Assembly: GCF_002075795.1 (NCBI RefSeq) | Contig: NZ_CP020472.1 | Coordinates: 2,401,001 to 2,465,000, forward strand | Length of the DNA: 64,000 bases | Direction of reading: 5' to 3' | DNA from: Shewanella japonica | GTDB lineage: Bacteria > Pseudomonadota > Gammaproteobacteria > Enterobacterales > Shewanellaceae | Shown: positions 10,201 to 17,687 of the stretch, piece after piece | Numbering within the stretch: the stretch's first letter is position 1 | Layout of the letters: each line of letters opens with the position of its first letter | Made by a program: the position numbers and the translations under genes | The notes under the pieces: model-generated | Told to the model about the DNA's origin: nothing | Seen by the model: the letters and a program-made list of their open reading frames with translations, nothing else | Databases searched by the model: none

Positions 10201-10289
10201 TGAAAGAATACGGTCGTGTTGATCAGTTAGTGTATAAAATAACTCAAACAGGAGCACGTTATGGCTTAGGAGTTAGATATACATTCTAA
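7278..10289 (+). CDS. TonB-dependent outer-membrane receptor (oligosaccharide type)
   Basis: 1003 residues, in the size range of carbohydrate-associated TonB receptors rather than the 650-750 of siderophore receptors. Signal peptide at about 1-25 (MFNKTIITTSILAALSS, cleavage after SYA). The TonB box EVEVITVTGIRG follows at once, then the plug (SLQRITGVSIDR, TVRGFGAANNLITLNGRQ), then a beta barrel ending in GLGVRYTF with the terminal phenylalanine used by the Bam machinery. It should import xylo-oligosaccharides released by the GH10 enzymes; that follows from context. The gene starts after GGGGAGAGTTAG. It probably heads the unit that continues through the halogenase genes, separated from them by a strong hairpin. 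Confidence 0.93.
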   Translation: MFNKTIITTSILAALSSMAANNSYADEEVEVITVTGIRGGLERAMDIKRESEGVVDAISAEDIGKFPDTNLAESLQRITGVSIDRASGEGSRVTVRGFGAANNLITLNGRQLPNTTGDRTFDFANVAAESVNGVQVYKTSNASVTSGGIGATINLTTFKPLDNPGLKATISGKAIEDKSSDKASTTPELSGLYSQTFADDKFGIAISGSYQERESGMQQFLQDQGYRASDYTNTGWGGVPAGAEGGTNRPTSGIYSNAQQPRYIFEERQRERINGQVTLQYRPVENFTATVDYTTFRNNIEEQHTDASVWFNYAGDRSESVWSGEPNAWPEIYSEIYNINSPADLQDTSLTVGAWGREETTDSIGINLDWDVTDDLSLTLDYHNSSAAMEASDPRHGTRNNVQLPSYTRSRTGLDLTGSLPGIATGNIENFNPSTMRLSGSWFANDKYSSDIEQTQLSGKYHLNEDLNIDFGVAYNKVNNHYRHTQVQRPDWGGVGEVGDFAGIDWTEDTILDKFSGTPGNFEGTPTQEEYDLFNKIFYADFDQIVNAAELADPEANVDGLYGDCQAAPGAASGPNGEGQFCASTQWDAGTNRFTEEKTTAAYLQANYFGEISDMPFSVHVGLRYEQTDVFSQASAPGYSRVEWTEATSTSVTGITGIESLSQSADYDQFLPNLNFNLSVTDDVMVRAAASKTISRASYNDLLGGTSINTGGSLSGYSGSSGNPGLEPLESINYDFTGEWYYDEGSYASVGYFRKDVSNWIRTGTTTSNIFNLSNPLSGQKFDSAVAALGAGATNEEIREYIFENYENDPNVQPNYDADGNLDGGTIIGDPATDDEVTFNLNVPVNGDEEHTIDGFEFNVQHLFGETGFGGIVNYTMVNSDLEYDNNSLEDTEALVGLSDTANLVLFYDNYGLQARVAYNWRDAFLNERRVNGDLTAPIYTDEYYQIDFNVSYDIPAVEGLTVFLEGINVTEEYVKEYGRVDQLVYKITQTGARYGLGVRYTF

Positions 10290-10298
10290 CAATGCGTC

Positions 10299-10330
10299 AC
10301 TGGCTCATCTATTTCGGTAGATGAGCCAGT
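10299..10330 (+). repeat. Strong intercistronic hairpin after the TonB receptor gene
   Basis: Perfect 13-bp stem (ACTGGCTCATCTA at 10299-10311 and its complement at 10318-10330) with a 6-base loop, beginning 9 bases after the receptor stop. No T-run follows, so it is not a classic terminator. It resembles intercistronic stem-loops that protect the 3-prime end of an abundant upstream message and lower expression of downstream genes. Inference. Confidence 0.7.
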
Positions 10331-10366
10331 ACGATTAATTTGAATGTTTATCTGGTGGATCACAAC

Positions 10367-12052
10367 ATGACTTCAACAGCCATTAAAAATATCGTTATTG
10401 TTGGGGGCGGAACTGCGGGGTGGTTAACCGCTGCAATTTTGGCTTCTAAAATAACTCATGATGCTGTCACTATTACCTTAATCGAATCGCCCGATATCGC
10501 AACAATCGGTGTCGGTGAAGGGACGTGGCCTTCAATGCGTCAAACTTTACAAGATATAGGTATTAGTGAGGCTGAGTTTTTAACAGAGTGCGATGCAAGT
10601 TTCAAACAAGCCTCAAAGTTTATTAATTGGAATGTGAGTGATACTAGTGGTAGTGATAATTCTGTCACTCATAGTTATTACCATCCATTTTCACTAATTA
10701 ACTTCCCCTTTACCGATGCTTTCAAGCAATATCAAACGGTAAAAAATAAGTTACCGTTTGATATCAAGTTTGCTGATGCTATGGGATATCAAACCCAGTT
10801 ATGTCAGCAAAATCTCGCACCTAAGCAAATATCAACCCCAGAGTACCAATTCGTTTGTAATTATGGATACCATTTAGATGCAGCAAAATTTGCAAACTTA
10901 TTAAAACAACATTGCGTGAATAGACTTAAGGTGAGTCATATCGCTGCTAATGTGATTGGTATAAATAACGTAAACCAATGCGTAGATGTTCAAATTTCAG
11001 ATACCGAGTATTCTGAAAATAATAGCGTTACTTGCCGCCATGGGCATATTGAATCAGTGACGATTAAAGATTCAAGTAACAAGGATAGAAAGATTCAAGG
11101 TGATTTGTTCATTGACTGCAGCGGTCAGCATTCATTGTTATTAGGCCAGCATTACAAGATCCCATTAGCGTGTCAAAAATCAATATTATTTAATGACAGT
11201 GCAATAGCGGTTCAAATCCCTAACGACACTACAGCCAGCATAAACTCAAGTACGTTATCAACAGCTGTAAGTGCGGGGTGGATTTGGGATATTGGGCTAC
11301 AAACAAGAAGGGGTGTAGGTCATGTATATTCATCTTCTCATCAAACAAAGGATGAGGCCTTAACTGAAATTAAGCGCTATATCGCGACAAGTACGCCTAA
11401 TTTATCTGAGCAGCAACTAGAAAATTTGTCATTTAAACATCTTGCTTTTTCACCAGGTTTTCGTCGCCAATTCTGGCATAAAAACTGTGTTGCAGTAGGG
11501 ATGTCTGCGGGATTTATAGAACCACTTGAAGCGTCTGCCATTGCGCTTGTTGAACAGTCTGCAATTGAAATTGCACAACAATTTCCAACAGATATGGCAA
11601 TTCTTCCAATCGTTACTGAACGTTTTAATGAGCGCATGAAGTTACATTGGCAGCAAATTATCGAATTTTTAAAATTGCACTATGTCTTATCCAAGCGACG
11701 AGATAGCCAATATTGGTGCGATCATCAAACATTAAGCTCAGTACCTGATTCACTAAAAACATTACTCAATCTGTGGCAACACCAATTACCAAGTGCAGCG
11801 GATATTACTCACGTGAATCCTCTCTTTCCTAGTGCGAGTTACCAGTATGTTTATATGGGGATGAAGGAGGCGACAACAGCGAATACACCTGATCCAAAAG
11901 TTCATTTATTGAGTCCAAACTCAGGCATCACTCCTCGTTATATCGCCTTTTTAGAAGATGTGATGAGTAAGCGACAAACATTATCTCAACGAATGAAATC
12001 TAATCGGGAACTGTTAGATCTTGTTAGGCAACAAGGCTTTTCTGCTATCTAA
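10367..12052 (+). CDS. Flavin-dependent tryptophan-halogenase-like protein 1 (motifs altered)
   Basis: 561 residues from the ATG at 10367, which has GGTGG 8 bases upstream; a TTG 27 bases earlier lacks a ribosome site. The FAD-binding GGGTAGW motif is at residues 13-19, and the catalytic lysine of the family is K80 in ASFKQASKFINW. The WxWxIP motif that blocks monooxygenase activity in this family is changed to WIWDIG (305-310). The glutamate of the EPLEST motif is kept (E388) but the following serine is alanine. It may therefore be inactive, or act on another substrate. It would need FADH2 from a reductase not encoded nearby. It sits with SapC, a cupin protein and a second halogenase. A role in sugar use is not obvious. 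Confidence 0.85.
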   Translation: MTSTAIKNIVIVGGGTAGWLTAAILASKITHDAVTITLIESPDIATIGVGEGTWPSMRQTLQDIGISEAEFLTECDASFKQASKFINWNVSDTSGSDNSVTHSYYHPFSLINFPFTDAFKQYQTVKNKLPFDIKFADAMGYQTQLCQQNLAPKQISTPEYQFVCNYGYHLDAAKFANLLKQHCVNRLKVSHIAANVIGINNVNQCVDVQISDTEYSENNSVTCRHGHIESVTIKDSSNKDRKIQGDLFIDCSGQHSLLLGQHYKIPLACQKSILFNDSAIAVQIPNDTTASINSSTLSTAVSAGWIWDIGLQTRRGVGHVYSSSHQTKDEALTEIKRYIATSTPNLSEQQLENLSFKHLAFSPGFRRQFWHKNCVAVGMSAGFIEPLEASAIALVEQSAIEIAQQFPTDMAILPIVTERFNERMKLHWQQIIEFLKLHYVLSKRRDSQYWCDHQTLSSVPDSLKTLLNLWQHQLPSAADITHVNPLFPSASYQYVYMGMKEATTANTPDPKVHLLSPNSGITPRYIAFLEDVMSKRQTLSQRMKSNRELLDLVRQQGFSAI

Positions 12053-12125
12053 CTAAAACAAACTAACCAAGATAAACAAAATAATATGAGATTGTGGGTA
12101 AGGGCAATCTTGTCGGGAGAATAAG

Positions 12126-12851
12126 ATGAATCATGTATTACTTAATAATGTAGAGCACAAAGAATTACGTATCAATACTCAGCGTTCAGCAAAACTTGGC
12201 GATGATTTATGGTTTGCTGCAACTTTTTTAGCAGAGATCAAAACTGCGCAAGCCCATTATCCCATCTTATTTCAGAAGCATTCTGATACTGGCGAGTTTA
12301 GCCCTGTCACCTTATTTGGTTTTAAAAACCAAGAAAATCTGTTTTTAACTGAAAACGGCTGGGAAGCGAGTTATATCCCACTATCAGTTCAAAGGATGCC
12401 TTTTTATATTGGCTATCAAAAAATAGCGCAAGACGGTGTTACTGATATGCAACGTGTCATTACTTTAGATACAGACTCTCCGAGAGTGAGTAGCAACCAA
12501 GGAACAGCTTTGTTTCTTCCGCTAGGTGGTAACAGTGATTATCTAGAACATATTGGCAGTGTGCTTGAAACCCTACACCTAGGTTTACAAGAAAATCAGC
12601 AATTTATAGCAGCGTTAATCCATTGTGATTTATTAGAATCGGTGTCAATGGACATTAAATTAAATGATAGCTCTCATCATCAATTAATTGGATTTTATAT
12701 CATTAATGAAGAACGACTAGCCAAATTAGAAGATGCAGAACTCCTAGGACTTCACCATGCAGGTTATTTAGAAGTCATTTACATGATTATCGCATCTCAA
12801 GCTCACATTAATAAGCTGATTGAACGAAAAAATAAACAGCTAAACAATTAA
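12126..12851 (+). CDS. SapC family protein
   Basis: 241 residues. Recognised by the SapC-like N-terminus (NNVEHKELRI) and the family's central block (HYPILFQ, then FGFKNQENLFL, GWEASYIPLSVQRMPFYIG). No signal peptide is visible. SapC was first named as an S-layer-associated Campylobacter gene, but copies in TonB-receptor/halogenase clusters have no established role. It lies between halogenase 1 and the JmjC/cupin gene with short gaps, so it probably belongs to the same unit. It starts after GGGAGAATAAG. Function unknown; a partner or scaffold for the modification enzymes is speculation. Confidence 0.85.
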   Translation: MNHVLLNNVEHKELRINTQRSAKLGDDLWFAATFLAEIKTAQAHYPILFQKHSDTGEFSPVTLFGFKNQENLFLTENGWEASYIPLSVQRMPFYIGYQKIAQDGVTDMQRVITLDTDSPRVSSNQGTALFLPLGGNSDYLEHIGSVLETLHLGLQENQQFIAALIHCDLLESVSMDIKLNDSSHHQLIGFYIINEERLAKLEDAELLGLHHAGYLEVIYMIIASQAHINKLIERKNKQLNN

Positions 12852-12913
12852 CTTCAGAGTGTTAACAGCAAAGGTTGACTTACCCCCTCACAGAGTTGAT
12901 TGAAGAGAATGAT

Positions 12914-13930
12914 ATGGCCAATAAAAAATTAGTAATTAGTGAATATACTGGTGTCACGCCCCAGAATATCGACAGAACACTGCTATATTCAGAGCAACCA
13001 GTCATATTAAAAAACTTTGCCAGTGACTGGACACTTGTTCACCATGGTAAAAAGTCATTACTTAAAGCCATGGATTATTTACGTAAAAAATTTGATGGTA
13101 ATAGTGTTAATGCTTGTTATTTACACAACGACCATCAAGGGCGAGTTTTTTATAATAAAGATTTGTCAGGATTTAATTTTGATCCTGTGCAGTTGCCTTT
13201 AAATGATGTGTTAGCACAACTCATTGACCAAATCTCAAAGCCGCATCCCGATACCATTTATGTAGGTTCAACGAGCATTAAGCACTATTTCCCTGAGTTA
13301 TTGGAAGAAATTACAATCGATACCATGCCAGATGATGCATTAACGAATATCTGGATGGGTAATCAAACAAATATATCAGCGCATTATGATGTTGCGCAAA
13401 ACTTAGCATGTTCAGTCGTTGGAAGGCGTCGTTTTACTTTATTTCCGCCTGAACAAATAGATAACCTTTATATTGGTCCAATAGATCTTGCTCCTGGAGG
13501 TCAGCCAATAAGCTTAGCTGATTTAACAAATCCTGATTTTGAGCGATATCCAAAGCTTAAACATGCATTTAACGCTTCTCAAGTTGTCGAATTAGAAGTG
13601 GGTGATGCGTTGATTATTCCTAGCATGTGGTGGCATCAAGTTGAAGCCTTAGCACCATTTAATGTGTTAATTAACTACTGGTTTACATCAGGCTTGGGGC
13701 ATTTAGGACAACCGAGTAACGCTTTAATGCACGGTATTTTAAGTCTCCGTGACTTACCTAAAGTGCAAAAAGATGCTTGGAAAAAATTGTTCGATCATTA
13801 TGTTTTTAACGATGAATACAGTAATTTTGAACATATCCAACCATCTGCACAAGGTGTTTTGCGATCTCCATTAAATGAAATAACGGCAAGAAAATTACGT
13901 GCGCAAATTCAAAATCAGTTAAGGCGTTAA
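12914..13930 (+). CDS. Cupin-like/JmjC-domain oxygenase
   Basis: 338 residues from the ATG at 12914 (ribosome site GAAGAG, 6 bases upstream). A TTG at 12875 in the same frame has no such site. The double-stranded beta-helix iron site is visible: H157 and D159 in SAHYDV, and H241 in MWWHQVEAL. RRRFTLFPPEQ and GDALIIPSMWW are typical of the cupin_8/JmjC class that includes Fe(II)/2-oxoglutarate protein and small-molecule hydroxylases. It lies between SapC and the second halogenase. The metal ligands are intact, so activity is expected. Substrate unknown; a protein target such as the receptor is one untested possibility. Confidence 0.85.
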   Translation: MANKKLVISEYTGVTPQNIDRTLLYSEQPVILKNFASDWTLVHHGKKSLLKAMDYLRKKFDGNSVNACYLHNDHQGRVFYNKDLSGFNFDPVQLPLNDVLAQLIDQISKPHPDTIYVGSTSIKHYFPELLEEITIDTMPDDALTNIWMGNQTNISAHYDVAQNLACSVVGRRRFTLFPPEQIDNLYIGPIDLAPGGQPISLADLTNPDFERYPKLKHAFNASQVVELEVGDALIIPSMWWHQVEALAPFNVLINYWFTSGLGHLGQPSNALMHGILSLRDLPKVQKDAWKKLFDHYVFNDEYSNFEHIQPSAQGVLRSPLNEITARKLRAQIQNQLRR

Positions 13931-13988
13931 AGTTTTAATATATAATAAAAACAATAACCTAATAATCTAGGTACAAGTGGGGATTACA

Positions 13989-15479
13989 ATGTCCAATAAA
14001 ATTAAAAATGTAATTATAGCTGGTGGCGGAACGGCTGGTTGGATGGCTGCTGCGGCTTTCTCAAAATTATTAGGAAAGCATATTTCAGTCACTTTAATTG
14101 AATCTGATAACATTCCTACCGTTGGTGTTGGTGAAGCGACAATCCCCACGCTTCATTTATTTCATGACCTGTTAAAAATTAAAGAGTCAGATTTTATGGC
14201 GGCAACGAATGCGACTTTCAAGCTTGGGATTTCTTTTGAGAACTGGAAACAAGTGAATGAAGATTATATGCACTCGTTTGGCTATATTGGCCAAAGTTGC
14301 TGGGCTGCAGGTTTCCAGCATTTTTGGCTCAAAGGTTATCAACAGGGGCTAGCGAGTGACATTGGTGACTATTGCCCTGAACATTTAGCCAGTCGATTAG
14401 GTAAATTCGCCGCTTTACCTAATCAAGACCGCAACCATGCTTTTCATACCGATGCCGGTTTATATGCAAAGTTTTTACGTGCCATTTCTGAACAACATGG
14501 TGCCAAACGTGTTGAAGGTACTATTTCAAAAGTTAACCTTAATCATTCAAACGGTTTTATAAAATCGCTGACCTTAGCTGATGGTCAACAGATCAACGGC
14601 GATTTATTTATTGATTGCACAGGATTTAAAGGATTACTCATTGAAGAAGCACTTCATACTGGTTACGAAGATTGGCGACACTGGTTACCTTGTGATAGCG
14701 CTATTGCAGTGCAAACAAGACAAACTAAACCCTTAGTGCCGTACACACGCTCAATAGCGCATCCATCGGGTTGGCAATGGCAAATACCACTTCAAAATAG
14801 AATGGGTAATGGCTTAGTGTTTTGTAGTAAATACATGACAGACCAGCAAGCAAAAGACCTGCTGCTTGAAAACATTGAAGGTGACAAGCTCAATGAACCT
14901 AGAGTCCTGAAGTTTAAAACTGGTACTCGCCGTAAACACTGGAACAAAAACTGTGTAGCAATTGGTCTTGCTAGTGGCTTTATTGAGCCACTAGAATCCA
15001 CGAGTATCCATTTAATTCAACAAAGTGTCGTTAGATTGATGCAAAGCTTACCTTCTACAGAAATGGAACCAGCTGTAGTTGATGACTTTAATCGAAAAAT
15101 GCGACTTGAAATCGAAAATATTCGCGACTTTATTGTACTGCACTATCATGTAACTCAGCGAGATGACAGTGAGTTTTGGCGCTATTGTAAATCGATGGAA
15201 ATACCAAAAAGCTTACAAGATAGAATTGATTTGTTTGTACAAAGTGCACAAGTATATAAAACAGATCAAGAATTGTTTGGCGAAGCGTCATGGTTACAAG
15301 TGATGATTGGTCAAGGACTCATGCCCAAAGAATATCATCCAATCGTCGATAACATGTCTGACGAGGAGTTAGCGGGTTTTCTAAATACCATAAAATCAAC
15401 AATTCAGAGAAGGGTAAACAGCTTACCTAATCATGTGGATTTTATTCAAAATTATTGCCGCTCTGCTGAAATGAGGTAA
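13989..15479 (+). CDS. Flavin-dependent tryptophan-halogenase-like protein 2 (canonical motifs)
   Basis: 496 residues from the ATG at 13989, preceded by GGGG at 6 bases. A GTG 12 bases upstream is less likely. All three family hallmarks are intact: GGGTAGW (12-18), the catalytic lysine K78 in ATFKLGISFENW, WQWQIP at 262-267, and E336-S337 in FIEPLESTSI. It should bind FAD and halogenate an electron-rich aromatic (tryptophan, indole or a derivative). No flavin reductase is encoded beside it. It ends the receptor-halogenase-SapC-cupin-halogenase block. Related genes are common in TonB-receptor clusters of marine and plant-associated proteobacteria, mostly without known product. Confidence 0.88.
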   Translation: MSNKIKNVIIAGGGTAGWMAAAAFSKLLGKHISVTLIESDNIPTVGVGEATIPTLHLFHDLLKIKESDFMAATNATFKLGISFENWKQVNEDYMHSFGYIGQSCWAAGFQHFWLKGYQQGLASDIGDYCPEHLASRLGKFAALPNQDRNHAFHTDAGLYAKFLRAISEQHGAKRVEGTISKVNLNHSNGFIKSLTLADGQQINGDLFIDCTGFKGLLIEEALHTGYEDWRHWLPCDSAIAVQTRQTKPLVPYTRSIAHPSGWQWQIPLQNRMGNGLVFCSKYMTDQQAKDLLLENIEGDKLNEPRVLKFKTGTRRKHWNKNCVAIGLASGFIEPLESTSIHLIQQSVVRLMQSLPSTEMEPAVVDDFNRKMRLEIENIRDFIVLHYHVTQRDDSEFWRYCKSMEIPKSLQDRIDLFVQSAQVYKTDQELFGEASWLQVMIGQGLMPKEYHPIVDNMSDEELAGFLNTIKSTIQRRVNSLPNHVDFIQNYCRSAEMR

Positions 15480-15614
15480 GTTAATTTTAAACTTCTGCCA
15501 TTTGTTATTTAACGTGGCTTTGAATAATAAAGTAGGGCTAAATTTTTATAAGCTTGCTAGTAGCTGATAGTTAACTGCTAACTTTTCAAATAATTCTATT
15601 AGGAATAACAGATT

Positions 15615-16463
15615 ATGATCAGTAAAAATTATCAGTTAACTCGTGATTTTGTATCTAGTTTTTATCAATCAAAATTACTTGGTTTTTTGCTTCTATTATT
15701 TATTTCAACTTGGTGTTGTACGATTAAACAAGTTAATGCAACGGGGTTTGATACGTTGCCTAAAAAGCAATTTAACGTATTGGTTTTTAGTAAAACCTCT
15801 GGTTGGCATCATAAATCTATATTAAATGGAGTGAAGGCAATAGAAGAATTGGCCGAGAGACATTTCTTCAATGTTATCTGGCATCAGGAAGCACATTATA
15901 TTAATACACAATACCTTGTAGATGTGGATGTGGTTATTTTCTTGGCAACAAGTGGCGACATTTTAAATGAAAAGCAAAAGCAAGCACTCGAAACATATGT
16001 TCAAAGCGGTAAAGGTTTTGTAGGTATTCACAGCGCTGCTGATACTGAATACAGTTGGGAGTGGTACCATAAATTAATTGGCCATACGTTTATCATTCAT
16101 CCAACAGTGCAAACTGCGCTCGTTAATAAAACTGCCATTGATTTTGTCGGATCTGAACAATTGCCAGCTTCTTTTTGGTTTACTGACGAGTGGTACGACT
16201 TTAGTGAGGCCAATACACCATCTTTGCAATACTTATTAACCGTGGACGAACAGACTTATCAAACGCAATCTGATTGGGGAGAAAAACAGGGTGATGGGAT
16301 GGGAGATTTTCACCCCATTGCATGGTTTCAATATTATGATGGTGGTCGCTCATTTTATACAGGCTTAGGTCATCTGGGTGCAGTGTATCAAGACCCGTTG
16401 TTTTTAGCCCATTTATACGGAGGCATTTATTGGGCGGCAACAGGTCTTGGATATCGTCAGTAA
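15615..16463 (+). CDS. ThuA-like domain protein, exported
   Basis: 282 residues. A hydrophobic segment at about 20-36 (LLGFLLLLFISTWCC) after a charged N-region acts as signal peptide or anchor. The rest matches the ThuA (trehalose utilisation) class of glutamine-amidotransferase-like fold: FNVLVFSKTSGWHHKSI, then GKGFVGIHSAADTEY, then FHPIAWFQYYDGGRSFYTGLGH. ThuA-like proteins occur in polysaccharide-use loci, often beside dehydrogenases or lactonases, but their reaction is not settled. It ends 8 bases from the end of the convergent SMP-30-like gene. A 135-base gap separates it from halogenase 2. Confidence 0.85.
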   Translation: MISKNYQLTRDFVSSFYQSKLLGFLLLLFISTWCCTIKQVNATGFDTLPKKQFNVLVFSKTSGWHHKSILNGVKAIEELAERHFFNVIWHQEAHYINTQYLVDVDVVIFLATSGDILNEKQKQALETYVQSGKGFVGIHSAADTEYSWEWYHKLIGHTFIIHPTVQTALVNKTAIDFVGSEQLPASFWFTDEWYDFSEANTPSLQYLLTVDEQTYQTQSDWGEKQGDGMGDFHPIAWFQYYDGGRSFYTGLGHLGAVYQDPLFLAHLYGGIYWAATGLGYRQ

Positions 16464-16471
16464 AGTGTTCT

Positions 16472-17524
16472 TTAACCAGGAACTTTTGTTGTCAGTCTGA
16501 ATAGCCCATTACCTGTTGTAATGAGCAGTGTTTTCATATCTTTTCCACCAAAAGCGACATTAGTCAATTTGGGGGCAATGAACACTGACTGAATCAAATT
16601 TCCTTTTTTATTATAAATTTTTATAATCCCCTTGTTATGACTTGTAGCATATAAATTACCAGCACAATCAATAGCCATTCCATCTGGTGTATCTATGCTA
16701 ATTTTCTGCGTAATTTCTGCTAATGTTTTATCCGTTGTTAAGCGATAAACATAAATATGATGCGAGTAATCCCCGATATAAATGTGCTTTTCATCTTTAG
16801 ATAAAGCGATTCCATTAGGTTTATTAAGTGACTTATTAATAAGCTGGGCATGACCTTGCTTGTTTAACGTATAAACACCAGTATAAGGAGTTTGCTGCTC
16901 TCGTGGCCCTAACTGCCAATCAGGATCAGTGAAATACAGTATTTCATCTTTATCCATGACGGCATCATTAGGAGAATTAAAATGTTGGCCTTGAAACTGG
17001 TTAGTAATGACGTGTTGATTTAATGACGACAAATTCATCTTGCTGATACCACGGTTAGCATGATCAAGCAGGTATAACTCATTACCTTTAGCGTATAACC
17101 CATTCGTACCAACATCATTGATTAGTTTTTTGACACCGTCTTGATGACTCCATGTATAAATTGTTGAAATAGGTCCTGATGTCTGAGGCCCGTCTAAATC
17201 CATTTCTGAAAAATAAAACTGTTGTTTCACTGATGACCAGGTTGGTCCTTCGAGAAATCCAAGATCTTTAGTAATCAATTTTGGTGTGGGATTAACAGGT
17301 AAAGGTGGAATATCTGAATGACATTGTGCTTTTGTATCTATCGCAACATTTACCATGTTGTTTGAATGAGAGTTGATTGACCTTGTATCACTTGAGTTTT
17401 GAATAAATTCTTGTTGAGTGGCTTTATAAGGTTGAACAGGGTTAGCGAAAACAGGAGAAGTAAAATAAAAGATCATGCTAAAAACCAAAACCATATTTAT
17501 GAAACAAAGATGTTTGCTGCCCAT
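16472..17524 (-). CDS. SMP-30/gluconolactonase-like protein, secreted
   Basis: 350 residues with a signal peptide (about 1-27, cleavage after VFA). The six-bladed propeller of SMP-30/gluconolactonases is indicated by FLEGPTW (metal glutamate), NSPNDAVMDKDEILYFTD, KPNGIALS and DGMAIDCAGNLY. It would hydrolyse a sugar lactone; a xylonolactone or similar would fit this locus, but that is inference. It is transcribed against the rest of the locus: convergent with the ThuA gene and divergent from the GH10 gene, sharing with the latter a 163-base region that carries the GTCAA-N-TTGAC palindrome. Confidence 0.85.
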   Translation of the reverse strand: MGSKHLCFINMVLVFSMIFYFTSPVFANPVQPYKATQQEFIQNSSDTRSINSHSNNMVNVAIDTKAQCHSDIPPLPVNPTPKLITKDLGFLEGPTWSSVKQQFYFSEMDLDGPQTSGPISTIYTWSHQDGVKKLINDVGTNGLYAKGNELYLLDHANRGISKMNLSSLNQHVITNQFQGQHFNSPNDAVMDKDEILYFTDPDWQLGPREQQTPYTGVYTLNKQGHAQLINKSLNKPNGIALSKDEKHIYIGDYSHHIYVYRLTTDKTLAEITQKISIDTPDGMAIDCAGNLYATSHNKGIIKIYNKKGNLIQSVFIAPKLTNVAFGGKDMKTLLITTGNGLFRLTTKVPG

Positions 17525-17589
17525 TTGATCCTTTTCCCAATATTCCCTGTTAACGATTGCTTAACATCATAATCTTCTCGCACCTAATA

Positions 17590-17603
17590 GTCAAATTGAC
17601 ATT
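17590..17603. promoter_or_regulatory. Candidate operator, palindrome GTCAA-N-TTGAC (copy 2)
   Basis: GTCAAATTGACATT, in the divergent region between the SMP-30-like gene (66 bases away) and the GH10 gene (85 bases away). Thirteen of 14 bases match the copy at 6996-7009. Its position could control both divergent genes. Confidence 0.45.
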
Positions 17604-17687
17604 TAGCTTCGTCGTTATATATGCTTAAAAAAGTGAGGATTATTAAATCACTCATGAGGAAAAGCTAATTACAAAAGGAGGGGTAAA

